From NCBI RefSeq assembly GCF_028553885.1, contig NZ_CP067169.1:1259501-1323500 (forward strand): a DNA stretch of 64,000 nt, read 5' to 3'. The notes under the pieces were generated by a model, which was not told where the DNA came from, searched no databases, and saw nothing but the letters and a program-made list of their open reading frames with translations. Within the stretch, counting starts at the first letter, position 1; each line of letters begins with the position of its first letter. Position numbers and translations under genes: made by a program. This stretch comes from Paracoccus aestuarii. GTDB taxonomy: Bacteria; Pseudomonadota; Alphaproteobacteria; Rhodobacterales; Rhodobacteraceae. Positions 28,175 to 36,956 of this stretch are shown piece after piece.

Positions 28175-28259
28175 GGAACGGATCGCGCGCAGCCGACGTT
28201 GGTGCACCGAGGATGGCGAAAGACGCCATCTAAACAAAGACCTAAAGCGGAGATATGAT

Positions 28260-28859
28260 ATGAAGACGCTGATGATGACGGCTGCAGCCATTGCGTTCGC
28301 CACCCCGATGATGGCGCAGGACGCGGCCACCACCGCCCCGGCCGACGACACCATGCCCGCAGAGACGATGCCCGCGGAAACCGCGCCCGCAGGCGAGATG
28401 GGCACCACCGCCGATCCGATGGCGACCCCGGCCGACCCGATGGCCGCACCCGCCGACGGCACCGCGATGAACAACGACATGGCCCATGGCGGCATCACCA
28501 GCGCGCCGCTGACCGCCGAGAACCGTGGCATGACCGCGTCCTGGCTGCAGGGCCGTGACATCTACACCACGAACGAGCCCTCGACGACCGAGTGGACCGA
28601 CGTGACGGGCGACACCGTGCCGGATACCTGGAACTCGATCGCCACCGTTTCGGACATCGTGATGTCGAACGAAGGCGAAGTCATGGGCTACATCGCCGAT
28701 ATCGGCGGCTTCCTGGGCATGGGCACGCATACCGTGCTGCTGGACCGCGAAGACCTGCACATGGCGCAGTTCGGTGACGACGTGGTCATCGCCACGAACT
28801 TCACCCAGGAAGAACTGGAAGCCATGCCGGAATTCGACACGGACATGGTCCGCGACTGA
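28260..28859 (+). CDS. Secreted PRC-barrel domain protein with low-complexity linker
   Basis: This 199-residue protein has a signal peptide ([20 protein letters not shown], cleavage after Ala-Gln likely). Residues 21-75 are a low-complexity linker built from repeats of PAETMPAET and [21 protein letters not shown]-barrel-like domain follows (about 115-199: [25 protein letters not shown]...). Its role in the periplasm or envelope is unknown. It stands alone, with a terminator behind it, and an AGCGGAGAT ribosome-binding site precedes the ATG. Confidence 0.82.
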   Translation: MKTLMMTAAAIAFATPMMAQDAATTAPADDTMPAETMPAETAPAGEMGTTADPMATPADPMAAPADGTAMNNDMAHGGITSAPLTAENRGMTASWLQGRDIYTTNEPSTTEWTDVTGDTVPDTWNSIATVSDIVMSNEGEVMGYIADIGGFLGMGTHTVLLDREDLHMAQFGDDVVIATNFTQEELEAMPEFDTDMVRD

Positions 28860-28891
28860 TATCCCGGCCCTCCTCACGAGAGCTGAGACTG

Positions 28892-28922
28892 CGGGACGCC
28901 CCAACGGGCGCCCCGTTTTTCG
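28892..28922 (+). terminator. Rho-independent terminator after the PRC-barrel gene
   Basis: The stem CGGGACGCCC / GGGCGCCCCG has one A-C mismatch and a 3-nt loop. TTTTT follows at the end of the stem, 33 nt after the stop codon. Confidence 0.85.
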
Positions 28923-29044
28923 TCGTTCCGGGCGCGGGCGATGACGGTTTCGCAAGAAAATGGTCCGGGCGCCCTTGACGGGGGGCGCGGGCCTGCGTAA
29001 ACCCCGCTTCACCCCGGCGGGCGATCGTCCGGGGGATGAGTTGG

Positions 29045-29121
29045 GCGGTTGTAGCTCAGTTGGTTAGAGTACCGGCCTGTCACGCCGGGGGTCGCGGGTT
29101 CGAGCCCCGTCAACCGCGCCA
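29045..29121 (+). tRNA. tRNA-Asp (GTC), copy 1
   Basis: This is a 77-nt cloverleaf including an encoded CCA. The acceptor GCGGTTG pairs with CAACCGC and the discriminator is G. The anticodon arm CCGGC-CTGTCAC-GCCGG gives anticodon GTC, and the T arm GCGGGTTCGAGCCCCGT is standard. Confidence 0.97.
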
Positions 29122-29149
29122 CAACTCATCATTCGCCCGAAGGAAATGC

Positions 29150-29226
29150 GCGGTTGTAGCTCAGTTGGTTAGAGTACCGGCCTGTCACGCCGGGGGTCGC
29201 GGGTTCGAGCCCCGTCAACCGCGCCA
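29150..29226 (+). tRNA. tRNA-Asp (GTC), copy 2
   Basis: This is identical base for base to the first copy over all 77 nt and is separated from it by 28 nt. The spacer sequences are unrelated to the upstream flank, so only the tRNA (plus one flanking G/C context) is duplicated. Confidence 0.97.
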
Positions 29227-29320
29227 TTTCCCTTCCCTCTCCCTTGCCATCGGACTTCGCTGTTTCCCTGTCCGCGCCAAGCCGCTAAGACATCCCCCGT
29301 GACGACCTTCGGAGGATGCG

Positions 29321-30586
29321 ATGACGGACATGGTCCAGGCCCGGGAACTGATCGACGCGTTGGGAAAGGCGGCCCGCGAGGCCGCCGTGACCTTGGCGCA
29401 GGCGCCAGCCGCGACCAAGACCGCCGCGCTGGATGCGGCCGCCGATGCCGTGATCGACCGCATCCCCGCGATCCTGGAGGCCAATGCCCGCGATCTGGAC
29501 CTGGCCCGCGACAAGGGCCTGTCGGATGCGATGCTGGACCGGCTGCGGCTGGACGAGGCGCGCCTGCGCGCCATCGCCGACAGCCTGCGGGCCGTGGCCG
29601 CGCAGGACGATCCGGTGGGGCAGGTGATCGCGGAATGGGACCGGCCCACGGGCCTGCATATCCGCCGCGTGCGCACGCCCATCGGGGTGATCGGCGTCAT
29701 CTATGAAAGCCGCCCCAACGTCACCGCCGATGCGGGCGCGCTGGCACTGAAATCCGGCAATGCCGTGATCCTACGCGGCGGGTCGGAAAGCCTGCACTCC
29801 AGCGCCGCGATCCATGACTGCATGGTGGCGGGGCTGCAGGCCGCAGGCCTGCCGGTCACCGCGATCCAGATGGTGCCCACCCGCGACCGCGCCGCGGTCA
29901 GCGCCATGCTGGGCGCGCAGGGGTTGATCGACGTGATCATCCCGCGCGGCGGCAAGGGCCTGGTGGGGCTGGTCCAGGACCAGGCCCGCGTGCCGGTCTT
30001 TGCCCATCTGGAGGGGATCTGCCACGTCTATGCCGACGCCGCCGCCGATCCGGACAAGGCGCGCCGCGTGGTGCTGAATGCCAAGACGCGCCGCACCGGC
30101 ATCTGCGGGGCGGCCGAATGCCTGCTGATCGACCGGGCGTTCTTTGCCCGCCATGGCGACGTGCTGATCCGCGCCCTGCTGGAGGCGGGCGTCGAGGTCC
30201 GCGCGGAAGGCGAACTGGCCCAGATCCCCGGCACGGTGCCCGCCCAGCCCGATGATTTCGGGCGCGAGTTCCTGGACATGATCATCGCCGCCCGGCTGGT
30301 CGACGGGGTGGACGGGGCCATCGCCCATATCCGCCGCCATGGCAGCCAGCATACCGAATCGATCCTGACCGAGGATGACGCCGTGGCCGAGCGGTTCTTT
30401 GCGGGGCTCGACAGCGCGATCCTGATGCGCAACGCCTCGACGCAGTTCGCGGATGGGGGCGAATTCGGCATGGGCGCGGAGATCGGCATCGCCACGGGCA
30501 AGATGCATGCCCGCGGGCCGGTGGGGGCCGAACAGCTGACCAGCTTCAAGTATCTGGTCACCGGCGACGGGACGGTGCGCGCCTAG
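29321..30586 (+). CDS. proA: Gamma-glutamyl phosphate reductase
   Basis: This 421-residue NADPH-dependent aldehyde-dehydrogenase-fold enzyme carries out the second step of proline synthesis. Motifs include [17 protein letters not shown] at about 112, [12 protein letters not shown] at about 147, and the catalytic Cys region [17 protein letters not shown] at about 250. C-terminal [13 protein letters not shown] is family-typical. GGAGG lies in front of the ATG. proB is not in the window. Its stop shares a CTAG with the convergent chpT stop. Confidence 0.97.
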   Translation: MTDMVQARELIDALGKAAREAAVTLAQAPAATKTAALDAAADAVIDRIPAILEANARDLDLARDKGLSDAMLDRLRLDEARLRAIADSLRAVAAQDDPVGQVIAEWDRPTGLHIRRVRTPIGVIGVIYESRPNVTADAGALALKSGNAVILRGGSESLHSSAAIHDCMVAGLQAAGLPVTAIQMVPTRDRAAVSAMLGAQGLIDVIIPRGGKGLVGLVQDQARVPVFAHLEGICHVYADAAADPDKARRVVLNAKTRRTGICGAAECLLIDRAFFARHGDVLIRALLEAGVEVRAEGELAQIPGTVPAQPDDFGREFLDMIIAARLVDGVDGAIAHIRRHGSQHTESILTEDDAVAERFFAGLDSAILMRNASTQFADGGEFGMGAEIGIATGKMHARGPVGAEQLTSFKYLVTGDGTVRA

Positions 30587-31206
30587 AAGGCGATCTCGCC
30601 GCCGGTCTCGTCGAATTCATGGCGCAGCCGGCGGCCCGCATCGCGCGCCAGCTCGGACAGCAGGGGGAAATGCACCTCGGCCGGGCTGGGGGCGCGCGGC
30701 GCGTCCCGGTCCAGCCAGGCCCAGAGCGTGGGGTCGATCCGGCTGCGTTCGCATTCCGCCACCAGCCGCCAGTCAGGCCGGTCGCGCAGCACGATGACCC
30801 GCCCGCCCCACGGCATCGCGGTCTCCATGCACATCACGGCCAGCATGATCATGCGCACCTCGGGGCGGGTGAAGTCGCCCTCGGCCTCCAGGGTGATGGT
30901 CAGGCGGCCCTGCGCCTCGACCCCCGACAGCAGCCGCGCCAGCTCCGCCCGGCCTATCCGCTGGTCGCCCTGGGCCTGGCCGAAGGCCATGCGATAGGCC
31001 TGGATGCGCGCCCGCGCCGCCGCTACCGCCTCGGCGATCAGGCGCATCTCGGGCGATTGGGCGATGCCCGGGTAATCGGGCGACATCTCCAGCAGCTCGA
31101 CCCCGTTGCCGATGGCGCCCAGGGGCGACACCAGGTCATGGCACAGCCGCGATCCCAGCAGCGCCGCCAGATCGCCCGGGGCGATCCGCGTTGTATCGAC
31201 CGTCAT
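30583..31206 (-). CDS. chpT: Histidine phosphotransferase ChpT
   Basis: This 207-residue helical HPt protein relays phosphate from the CckA hybrid kinase to CtrA and CpdR in the alphaproteobacterial cell-cycle and motility network. The phospho-His lies in [22 protein letters not shown] (His23), and a degenerate ATPase-like C-terminal domain follows. Length is normal. It is divergent from the DUF3553 gene by 41 nt. In Rhodobacteraceae this pathway commonly controls motility genes, which may link to the che locus (inference). Confidence 0.9.
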   Translation of the reverse strand: MTVDTTRIAPGDLAALLGSRLCHDLVSPLGAIGNGVELLEMSPDYPGIAQSPEMRLIAEAVAAARARIQAYRMAFGQAQGDQRIGRAELARLLSGVEAQGRLTITLEAEGDFTRPEVRMIMLAVMCMETAMPWGGRVIVLRDRPDWRLVAECERSRIDPTLWAWLDRDAPRAPSPAEVHFPLLSELARDAGRRLRHEFDETGGEIAF

Positions 31207-31247
31207 CTATGATACCTTCCCGTCATTCCGACCAAGGAGCGCCTGCC

Positions 31248-31427
31248 GTGAACGAGATCCTGGAACCGGGCATGATCGTCCGTCATCCCGCCGCCCCCGA
31301 ATGGGGCGAAGGCCAGGTGCAGTCGCGCATCGGCAACCGCATCACCGTCAACTTTGCCGAGGCCGGCAAGCAGGTCATCGACGGACGCCGGGTGACTTTG
31401 CAGATCCTGGGCATGGGCGGGGCGTAA
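31248..31427 (+). CDS. DUF3553 family small protein
   Basis: This 59-residue protein, MNEILEPGMIVRHPAAPEWGEGQVQSRIGNRITVNFAEAGKQV, is a small beta-rich domain also found at the C-terminus of some UvrD/RapA-like helicases. No stand-alone function is established. It starts with GTG at 31248 after AAGGAGC; no ATG is available in the right place. Confidence 0.8.
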   Translation: MNEILEPGMIVRHPAAPEWGEGQVQSRIGNRITVNFAEAGKQVIDGRRVTLQILGMGGA

Positions 31428-31565
31428 ACTCCTGTTTTCCAAGGGGCAGCATGCAACCTCGGGTTGTCATGCGCAAGCGGTCCTTCCGACGCATCCCGCA
31501 GGGTTGTTGCATTGGGGCCGCAGCTTGGCCTAGGAAGGCCCCGATCCCCCACCGCGAGAGGCCCC

Positions 31566-32351
31566 GTGAACCGCGCCGATCCCGCCTTCTTCCAGATCCG
31601 CCTTGCGACCGCGCCGCAGGACCTGCTGGCCGCGCAGCGCCTGCGCTATCGCGTCTTCGTCGAGGAGCTGGGCGGCACCGGCCCCTTGGTCGATCACGAC
31701 GCGCGGCTGGAACGCGACGAATTCGACCCGGTGGTCGATCATCTGTGCCTGATCGACACGCGGCGCGATGCGGATGCGCTGGACCATGTGGTGGGCGTCT
31801 ATCGCCTGCTGCGCGGCGACGTGGCGGCGGGCTTCGGGCGGTTCTATTGCGACGGGGAATATGACCTGGCGCCCCTGCGCGACAGCGGCCGCCCGCTGCT
31901 GGAGCTGGGGCGGTCCTGCGTCGATCCCGATCACCGGGGCGGGGCGGCGATGTTCCTGATGTGGAACGCGCTGGCCGATTACGTGCTGGATCACGGCATC
32001 CAGATCCTGTTCGGCGTGGCCAGCTTTCACGGCACCGATCCGCATATGCTGGCGCCGTCGCTGTCCTGGCTGCATCACCATCACCTGGCCCCGCCCGCCC
32101 TGCGCCCCCGCGCCTGGCCCGAGGGGTTCCAGCCCATGGACCTGATCGCCCCCGACCGCCTGGACCGGCGCGAGGCGATGGTCGCCATGCCCGCGCTGAT
32201 CAAGGCCTATCTGCGCCTTGGCGGCATGGTGGGCGAGGGGGCCTTCATCGACCGCGCCTTCAACACCACCGACGTGTTCCTGATGATGGACACCGCCGTC
32301 ATGTCGGCCAAGCACAAGCAGTTCTACGAAAGCCGCTGGCAACCGGCATGA
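31566..32351 (+). CDS. olsB: L-ornithine N-alpha-acyltransferase (OlsB)
   Basis: This 261-residue GNAT-fold enzyme attaches a 3-hydroxyacyl chain from ACP to ornithine, the first step of ornithine-lipid synthesis. It has LRYRVFVEELGG, FDPVVDHLCLID, LLELGRSCVDPDHRGG at about 116, and FGVASFHGTDP. It starts with GTG at 31566, and no ATG lies between the start of similarity and the upstream stop. Its stop overlaps the olsA ATG, giving the classic olsBA pair. Confidence 0.9.
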   Translation: MNRADPAFFQIRLATAPQDLLAAQRLRYRVFVEELGGTGPLVDHDARLERDEFDPVVDHLCLIDTRRDADALDHVVGVYRLLRGDVAAGFGRFYCDGEYDLAPLRDSGRPLLELGRSCVDPDHRGGAAMFLMWNALADYVLDHGIQILFGVASFHGTDPHMLAPSLSWLHHHHLAPPALRPRAWPEGFQPMDLIAPDRLDRREAMVAMPALIKAYLRLGGMVGEGAFIDRAFNTTDVFLMMDTAVMSAKHKQFYESRWQPA

Positions 32352-33181
32352 GCGCGACCTGGCGCGAGGGCGCGGTTCCCGACCTGCCCCGACCGCGGGG
32401 CCTGCGCGACTGGCTGCGCGTGGCGCGGCGCGGGGGCGGGGCGGTCCTGGTCCTGCTGCTGGGCGTCGCCCTGATCCTGCCCCTGCGCGGGGTCGAACGT
32501 CTGGTCCATGGCCGCCGCCGCCCCTGGACCGGGCCGCATGTGCAGGCGGTCTGTCGGCTGGTGCTGATCTGCATCGGCCTGCCGTGGCGGCGCGAGGGAC
32601 AGCCGCTGCGCGGCCCCGGCGCGGTGGTGGCCAACCATTCCAGCTGGCTGGACATCCTGGTGCTGAACGCGGCGCAGCCGGTCTTCTTCGTCAGCAAGGC
32701 CGAGGTCGCGTCCTGGCCCGGCATCAACATCCTGACCCGCGTGACCGACACGCATTTCGTGGCCCGCGACCCGCGCCTGGCCCGCGCCCAGGCCGAGGAA
32801 TTCGCCGCCCGCCTGCGCGCCGGGCACCGGCTGCTGTTCTTTCCCGAGGGGACCTCCAGCGACGGGCGGCGGCTGCTGCACTTCAAGCCGACGCTGTTCC
32901 AGGGCTTTCTGGCGGACGACCTGCCCGAGGGCCTGGCCATCCAGCCGGTCAGCGCCGTCTATGACGCGCCGCCCGACAGCGATCCGCGATTCTATGGCTG
33001 GTGGGCGGATATGGAATTGGGCCCGCATCTGCTGGCCGTGCTTGCGACACGGCGTCACGGGCGGGTCCGCGTGCGCCTGCATCCGCCGGTTTCCGTGGCG
33101 GGACATGACCGCAAATCGCTTTCCGCCGCCTGCCATTCCGCGATAGGATCGGATTTCGGCGCGCCTTTGCCGCCCGCCTGA
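32348..33181 (+). CDS. olsA: Lyso-ornithine lipid O-acyltransferase (OlsA, PlsC family)
   Basis: This 277-residue membrane-bound acyltransferase has the HX4D motif NHSSWLD at about 96, FFPEGTSSDGRR at about 160, and a hydrophobic N-terminal segment (GGAVLVLLLGVALILPL). Coupled to olsB (ATGA), it should add the second, ester-linked fatty acid to lyso-ornithine lipid. OlsA enzymes can also acylate lysophosphatidate. Ornithine lipids are phosphorus-free membrane lipids, often favoured under phosphate limitation. Confidence 0.9.
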   Translation: MSATWREGAVPDLPRPRGLRDWLRVARRGGGAVLVLLLGVALILPLRGVERLVHGRRRPWTGPHVQAVCRLVLICIGLPWRREGQPLRGPGAVVANHSSWLDILVLNAAQPVFFVSKAEVASWPGINILTRVTDTHFVARDPRLARAQAEEFAARLRAGHRLLFFPEGTSSDGRRLLHFKPTLFQGFLADDLPEGLAIQPVSAVYDAPPDSDPRFYGWWADMELGPHLLAVLATRRHGRVRVRLHPPVSVAGHDRKSLSAACHSAIGSDFGAPLPPA

Positions 33182-33255
33182 CGATTTGCTTGCCAGAGGC
33201 GGCTGCCCGCTATATCTGGTGTCCAACCCGAAACGCCCCACCAAGGATTGAGCGC

Positions 33256-35520
33256 ATGACCCGCTTTGCTGCCCCTATCGCCGAACAGATCTGGGATATG
33301 AAATACCGGATGAAGGACGAAGAGGGCCAAGCCGTCGATGCCTCGGTCGAGGACAGCTGGCGCCGCGTCGCCCGCGATCTGGCACGCGTCGAACAGAACC
33401 CCGCGGAATGGGAGGATAAATTCTATTCCGCGCTGGAGGATTTCAAGTATCTGCCCGCCGGCCGCATCCTGGCCGGGGCCGGGACGGGCCGTTCGGTGAC
33501 GCTGTTCAACTGCTTCGTGATGGGAACGATTCCCGACAGCATGGCCGGCATCTTCGACATGCTGAAGGAGGCCGCGCTGACCATGCAGCAGGGCGGCGGC
33601 ATCGGCTATGACTTCAGCACGATCCGTCCGCGCGGGGCGGTGGTGAAGGGTGTGGCGGCGGATGCGTCGGGCCCGCTCAGCTTCATGGATGTCTGGGACG
33701 CGATGTGCCGCACGATCATGTCGGCCGGTTCGCGTCGGGGCGCGATGATGGCCACCATGCGCTGCGACCATCCCGATGTGGAACAGTTCATTGAGGCCAA
33801 GCAGGACAGCGCCCGGCTGCGCATGTTCAACCTGTCCGTGCTGGTCACCGACGATTTCATGGAGGCCGTCAAGGCCGACGGCCCGTGGGAGCTGAAATTC
33901 GACGGCCGCGTCTATCGCACCGTGCAGGCGCTGGACCTGTGGAACCGGATCATGAAGGCGACCTATGATTTTGCCGAGCCGGGCGTGATCTTCATCGACC
34001 GGATCAACAAGGCCAACAACCTGAACTATGTCGAGACGATCGCCGCCACCAACCCCTGCGGCGAGCAGCCTTTGCCGCCCTATGGCGCCTGCCTGCTGGG
34101 TTCGATCAACCTGGCGCGGCTGGTCCGGGACCCCTTCACCGACGCGGCCCAGCTGGACCCGGAGGCGCTGGACGATCTGGTCCGCACCGCCGTGCGCATG
34201 ATGGACAACGTGGTCGACGCGTCGAAATTCCCGCTGGACGCGCAGGCCGAGGAGGCCCGCAACAAGCGCCGCATCGGCCTGGGGGTGACCGGCCTTGCCG
34301 ACGCGCTTCTGATGCTGGGCCTGCGTTACGGCGCCGATGATGCAGTCGCCCAGACCCGCGTCTGGATGAAGGCCATCGCGCGGTCGGCCTATCTGGCCTC
34401 GGTCGATCTGGCCCGCGAGAAGGGCGCCTTCCCGCTGTTCGACGCCGAGAAATACCTGGCCTCGGGCTTCATGTCCAAGATGGACAAGGATGTCCGCGAC
34501 GCCATCGCCAAGCACGGCATCCGCAACGCGCTGCTGACCTCGATCGCGCCCACCGGCACGATCAGCCTCTATGCGGGCAACGTGTCCTCGGGGATCGAGC
34601 CGGTCTTCGCCTATGCCTATACCCGCAAGGTCCTGCAGAAGGACGGCTCGCGGACCGAGGAGGAGGTCGTCGATTACGCCGTGCAGATGTGGCGCGACCT
34701 CAAGGGTGACGCCGAGCTGCCCGATTATTTCGTGAACGCCCAGACTTTGGCGCCCAAGGATCACGTGGCCATGCAGGCGGCGGCGCAGGAATGGGTCGAC
34801 AGCTCGATCTCCAAGACGATCAACTGCCCCGAGGATATCAGCTTCGAGGAATTCAAGGACGTCTATCTGGCGGCCTGGGATCTGGGCTGCAAGGGCTGCA
34901 CGACCTATCGCCCTAATGACGTGACCGGATCGGTCCTGTCGGTCAGCGAAAAGACCGAGAAGGCGCCGGAGGCCGACAAGGGCGCCGACGTCGTCTATCT
35001 GACCGAGCCGCTGGACCGCCCCGCGGCCTTGGAGGGCGCCACCTACAAGCTGAAATGGCCGGGCTCCGAGCACGCGATCTACATCACGATCAACGACATC
35101 ATCCATGGCAACCACCGCCGCCCGTTCGAGATCTTTATCAACTCCAAGAATATGGAGCATTACGCCTGGACGGTCGCGCTGACGCGCATGGTCTCGGCCG
35201 TGTTCCGCCGCGGGGGCGACGTGTCCTTCGTGGTTGAGGAGCTGAAGGCGGTCTTCGATCCGCGCGGCGGGGCCTGGATGCAGGGCCGCTATGTCCCCTC
35301 GATCCTGGCGGCCATCGGCGGCGTGATCGAGCGTCACCTGATCGAGACGGGCTTCCTCGCCGGCGAGGGCCTGGGCCTGAAGACTGACCCCAAAGCCGAG
35401 GTCATGGCCGTGGGCGAGGCCCCGCGCGGCCCCGCCTGCTCCAGCTGCGGCCAGTACGGCATGCGCATGATCGAGGGCTGCATGACCTGCCCCAGCTGCG
35501 GTCACTCGAAATGCGGCTGA
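33256..35520 (+). CDS. nrdJ: Adenosylcobalamin-dependent (class II) ribonucleotide reductase
   Basis: This 754-residue enzyme reduces ribonucleotides to deoxyribonucleotides using vitamin B12. It has LPAGRILAGAGTGRSVTLFNC at about 72, LTMQQGGGIGYDFS at about 110, the active-site loop NPCGEQPLPPYGACLLGSINL at about 263, and APTGTISLYAGN. A Cys-rich C-terminus (CSSCGQYGM...CPSCGHSKCG) serves as reductant. This is the shorter class II form. I chose the ATG at 33256 after AAGGATTG. The 74-nt leader is too short for a cobalamin riboswitch. Confidence 0.95.
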   Translation: MTRFAAPIAEQIWDMKYRMKDEEGQAVDASVEDSWRRVARDLARVEQNPAEWEDKFYSALEDFKYLPAGRILAGAGTGRSVTLFNCFVMGTIPDSMAGIFDMLKEAALTMQQGGGIGYDFSTIRPRGAVVKGVAADASGPLSFMDVWDAMCRTIMSAGSRRGAMMATMRCDHPDVEQFIEAKQDSARLRMFNLSVLVTDDFMEAVKADGPWELKFDGRVYRTVQALDLWNRIMKATYDFAEPGVIFIDRINKANNLNYVETIAATNPCGEQPLPPYGACLLGSINLARLVRDPFTDAAQLDPEALDDLVRTAVRMMDNVVDASKFPLDAQAEEARNKRRIGLGVTGLADALLMLGLRYGADDAVAQTRVWMKAIARSAYLASVDLAREKGAFPLFDAEKYLASGFMSKMDKDVRDAIAKHGIRNALLTSIAPTGTISLYAGNVSSGIEPVFAYAYTRKVLQKDGSRTEEEVVDYAVQMWRDLKGDAELPDYFVNAQTLAPKDHVAMQAAAQEWVDSSISKTINCPEDISFEEFKDVYLAAWDLGCKGCTTYRPNDVTGSVLSVSEKTEKAPEADKGADVVYLTEPLDRPAALEGATYKLKWPGSEHAIYITINDIIHGNHRRPFEIFINSKNMEHYAWTVALTRMVSAVFRRGGDVSFVVEELKAVFDPRGGAWMQGRYVPSILAAIGGVIERHLIETGFLAGEGLGLKTDPKAEVMAVGEAPRGPACSSCGQYGMRMIEGCMTCPSCGHSKCG

Positions 35521-35538
35521 GGGGCTGCGGGCGTCTGT

Positions 35539-35610
35539 TTGTGCTGACAGCCAAAGGTTGTCCTTTTGCCGCCCATAGTGTTTCCTTCTGCAAGGCATAA
35601 CTTTTCCACC
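35539..35610 (+). repeat. 72-bp direct repeat, copy 1
   Basis: It begins TTGTGCTGACAGCCAAAGG and ends GGCATAACTTTTCCACC. It matches copy 2 at 68 of 72 positions. It starts 18 nt after the nrdJ stop. A hairpin follows about 26 nt downstream. The 414-nt stretch from nrdJ to the transposase (35521-35934) otherwise holds only this pair, their hairpins and the IS481 left end. Confidence 0.9.
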
Positions 35611-35636
35611 AAGCGAAAACTGTGCAGAGACGAAGG

Positions 35637-35659
35637 GAGGCGGTTCTTCGGGCCGCCTC
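35637..35659 (+). terminator. Hairpin following repeat copy 1 (possible nrdJ terminator)
   Basis: GAGGCGG and CCGCCTC form a 7-bp stem with a 9-nt loop (TTCTTCGGG). No T run follows (CATGTCG), so termination may be weak. The same stem sequence recurs after copy 2. Confidence 0.5.
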
Positions 35660-35712
35660 ATGTCGTTCCTACCGTCTTCTACCGGAGAGAAAGAGCGTGC
35701 TTGACGATAAGC

Positions 35713-35754
35713 TTACTTGTGCTGACAGCCAAAAGTTGTCCTTTTGCCGCCCAT
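35713..35754 (-). CDS. Putative 13-residue peptide on the leftward strand of repeat copy 2
   Basis: Read leftward, the repeat contains GGAAGG, 7 nt, then an ATG encoding MGGKRTTFGCQHK and a TAA. Copy 1 has the same peptide from 35576 with AGAAGG upstream. There it lacks the stop and runs 11 codons further into the nrdJ 3' end. Over these 13 codons the two copies differ only at two synonymous positions (ACC/ACT, AAA/AAG). This is weak evidence for a translated micro-ORF; the element may equally be an RNA read rightward. Confidence 0.25.
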   Translation of the reverse strand: MGGKRTTFGCQHK

Positions 35755-35788
35755 AGTTTTTCCTTCCGCAAGGCATAAGTTTTCCACC
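35717..35788 (+). repeat. 72-bp direct repeat, copy 2
   Basis: This second copy lies 178 bp after the first. Four substitutions separate them (A/G, T/G, C/T, G/C). It is followed by a 25-nt variable stretch and then by the GAGGCGG hairpin with a T run, so the duplicated unit includes both the 72-bp core and the following stem. Confidence 0.9.
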
Positions 35789-35813
35789 GTGCGGAGAATT
35801 GGAAATCTCACGA

Positions 35814-35848
35814 GAGGCGGTCCTGCGGGCCGCCTTTTTCGCGTTTTT
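35814..35848 (+). terminator. Rho-independent terminator after repeat copy 2
   Basis: GAGGCGG, loop TCCTGCGGG, then CCGCCTTTTTC gives a stem ending in T5. A second T5 follows at 35844. It is a good intrinsic terminator for rightward transcription, consistent with either nrdJ read-through or an independent small RNA. Confidence 0.75.
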
Positions 35849-35873
35849 AACTGAGCTACAGGAAGATTTGACC

Positions 35874-35877
35874 CTAG
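35874..35877. repeat. CTAG target-site duplication, left of IS481-family element
   Basis: CTAG lies immediately outside the left inverted repeat, and the partner copy is at 36891-36894. IS481-family elements are known to target NCTAGN and duplicate the CTAG. Confidence 0.85.
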
Positions 35878-36890
35878 GTGTTTGATCCCATGGTTTGATG
35901 GTGCAATCCTTTCGCAGGAATGGAAGGAAGCATTATGGGACAAGTTCGTCACGGGAGCGCCACGACCACGCACGCTGTCAGAGCTGCAATACAGCGATCG
36001 CAAGCTTCGCTCGCGCAGCTGAGCCGGGAGCTCGGCATCAACCCAAAGACTGTCGCGAAGTGGCGCAAGCGCGAGACAGTTGAGGACCGTAAGACTGGGC
36101 CGAAGGAGCCACGCTCCACGGTCTTGAGTGAGGCCGAGGAAGCAACAATCGTCGCGTTTCGGCGCCATACGCTGCTGCCGTTGGACGACTGCCTCTACGC
36201 TCTTCAGCCCTCTATCCCACATCTGACGCGCTCGGCGCTGCACCGATGCCTGCAGCGGAATGGCATTTCGCGACTGCCGGACGTGGGCGGGGACAAGCCC
36301 AAGCGTGCGAAGTTCAAGCGCTACCCGATAGGTTTCTTCCATATCGACATCGCCGAGGTGCAGACGGCCGAAGGCAAGCTCTTCCTCTTCGTAGCCATTG
36401 ATCGCACCAGCAAATTTGCTGTCGTTCAATTGGCGGAAAAGGCCAACAGGAAAACCGCTTGGGAGTTCCTGGAGCACCTTCTGGACGTCGTGCCCTACCG
36501 CATCCACACGATCCTGACCGATAATGGCATCCAGTTCGCAGAGCAGCCTCGAAACCGTAACACTCCTTACTCTCGGCAAATGCGGTTCGACATGATTTGC
36601 GAGGCAAACGGGATCGAGCATCGGCTGACCAAGCCCAACCACCCGTGGACGAATGGCCAAGTCGAGCGGATGAACAGGACGATCAAGGACGCGACCGTCA
36701 AGCGCTACCACTACGACAGCCACAGCCAGCTGCGCACGCACCTCGCCGATTTCATCGCCGCCTACAATTTCGCACGCAGGCTCAAGACGCTGAGCGGTGT
36801 CACACCCTACGAATACATCTGCAAGGTCTGGACTTCAGAGCCAGACAGATTCATCGTCAATCCGATCCACCAGATGCCGGGACTGAACAC
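35878..36890 (+). mobile_element. IS481-family insertion sequence, apparently intact (1013 bp)
   Basis: The ends are GTGTTTGATCCC on the left and GGGACTGAACAC on the right (reverse complement GTGTTCAGTCCC). These form an imperfect terminal inverted repeat that continues weakly to TGxTGG. CTAG flanks both sides. One uninterrupted transposase fills the element. It inserted just downstream of the terminator of repeat copy 2 and disrupts no recognisable gene. Confidence 0.88.
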
Positions 36891-36894
36891 CTAG
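35935..36894 (+). CDS. IS481-family DDE transposase
   Basis: This 319-residue protein has an N-terminal HTH (LAQLSRELGINPKTVAKWRKRE, about 24-46) and an rve integrase core. The catalytic residues are in FFHIDIAEVQ (D), ILTDNGIQF (D) and NGQVERMNRTIKD (E). No frameshift or missing motif is visible. The ATG at 35935 has GGAAGG nine bases upstream. The last sense codon ends at the element boundary, and the TAG stop is supplied by the duplicated CTAG target. Confidence 0.93.
   Translation: MGQVRHGSATTTHAVRAAIQRSQASLAQLSRELGINPKTVAKWRKRETVEDRKTGPKEPRSTVLSEAEEATIVAFRRHTLLPLDDCLYALQPSIPHLTRSALHRCLQRNGISRLPDVGGDKPKRAKFKRYPIGFFHIDIAEVQTAEGKLFLFVAIDRTSKFAVVQLAEKANRKTAWEFLEHLLDVVPYRIHTILTDNGIQFAEQPRNRNTPYSRQMRFDMICEANGIEHRLTKPNHPWTNGQVERMNRTIKDATVKRYHYDSHSQLRTHLADFIAAYNFARRLKTLSGVTPYEYICKVWTSEPDRFIVNPIHQMPGLNT
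36891..36894. repeat. CTAG target-site duplication, right of IS481-family element
   Basis: This is the partner of the left copy. Its TAG serves as the transposase stop codon (AAC ACC TAG). Confidence 0.85.
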
Positions 36895-36956
36895 GCGGCA
36901 CATCAAAGTGGACCTGCATCGGTTTCGTTCCGGTCTTTTTAGAGTGCTCTGCCGCC

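Noticed and set aside
31449..31472. GCATGCAACC-TCG-GGTTGTCATGC hairpin after the DUF3553 gene.
   Set aside because: The stem has a bulge and no T run; too weak to list as a terminator.
33182..33255. Possible cobalamin riboswitch or NrdR boxes before nrdJ.
   Set aside because: The gap is only 74 nt and I see neither a B12-box-like core nor paired NrdR-type palindromes.
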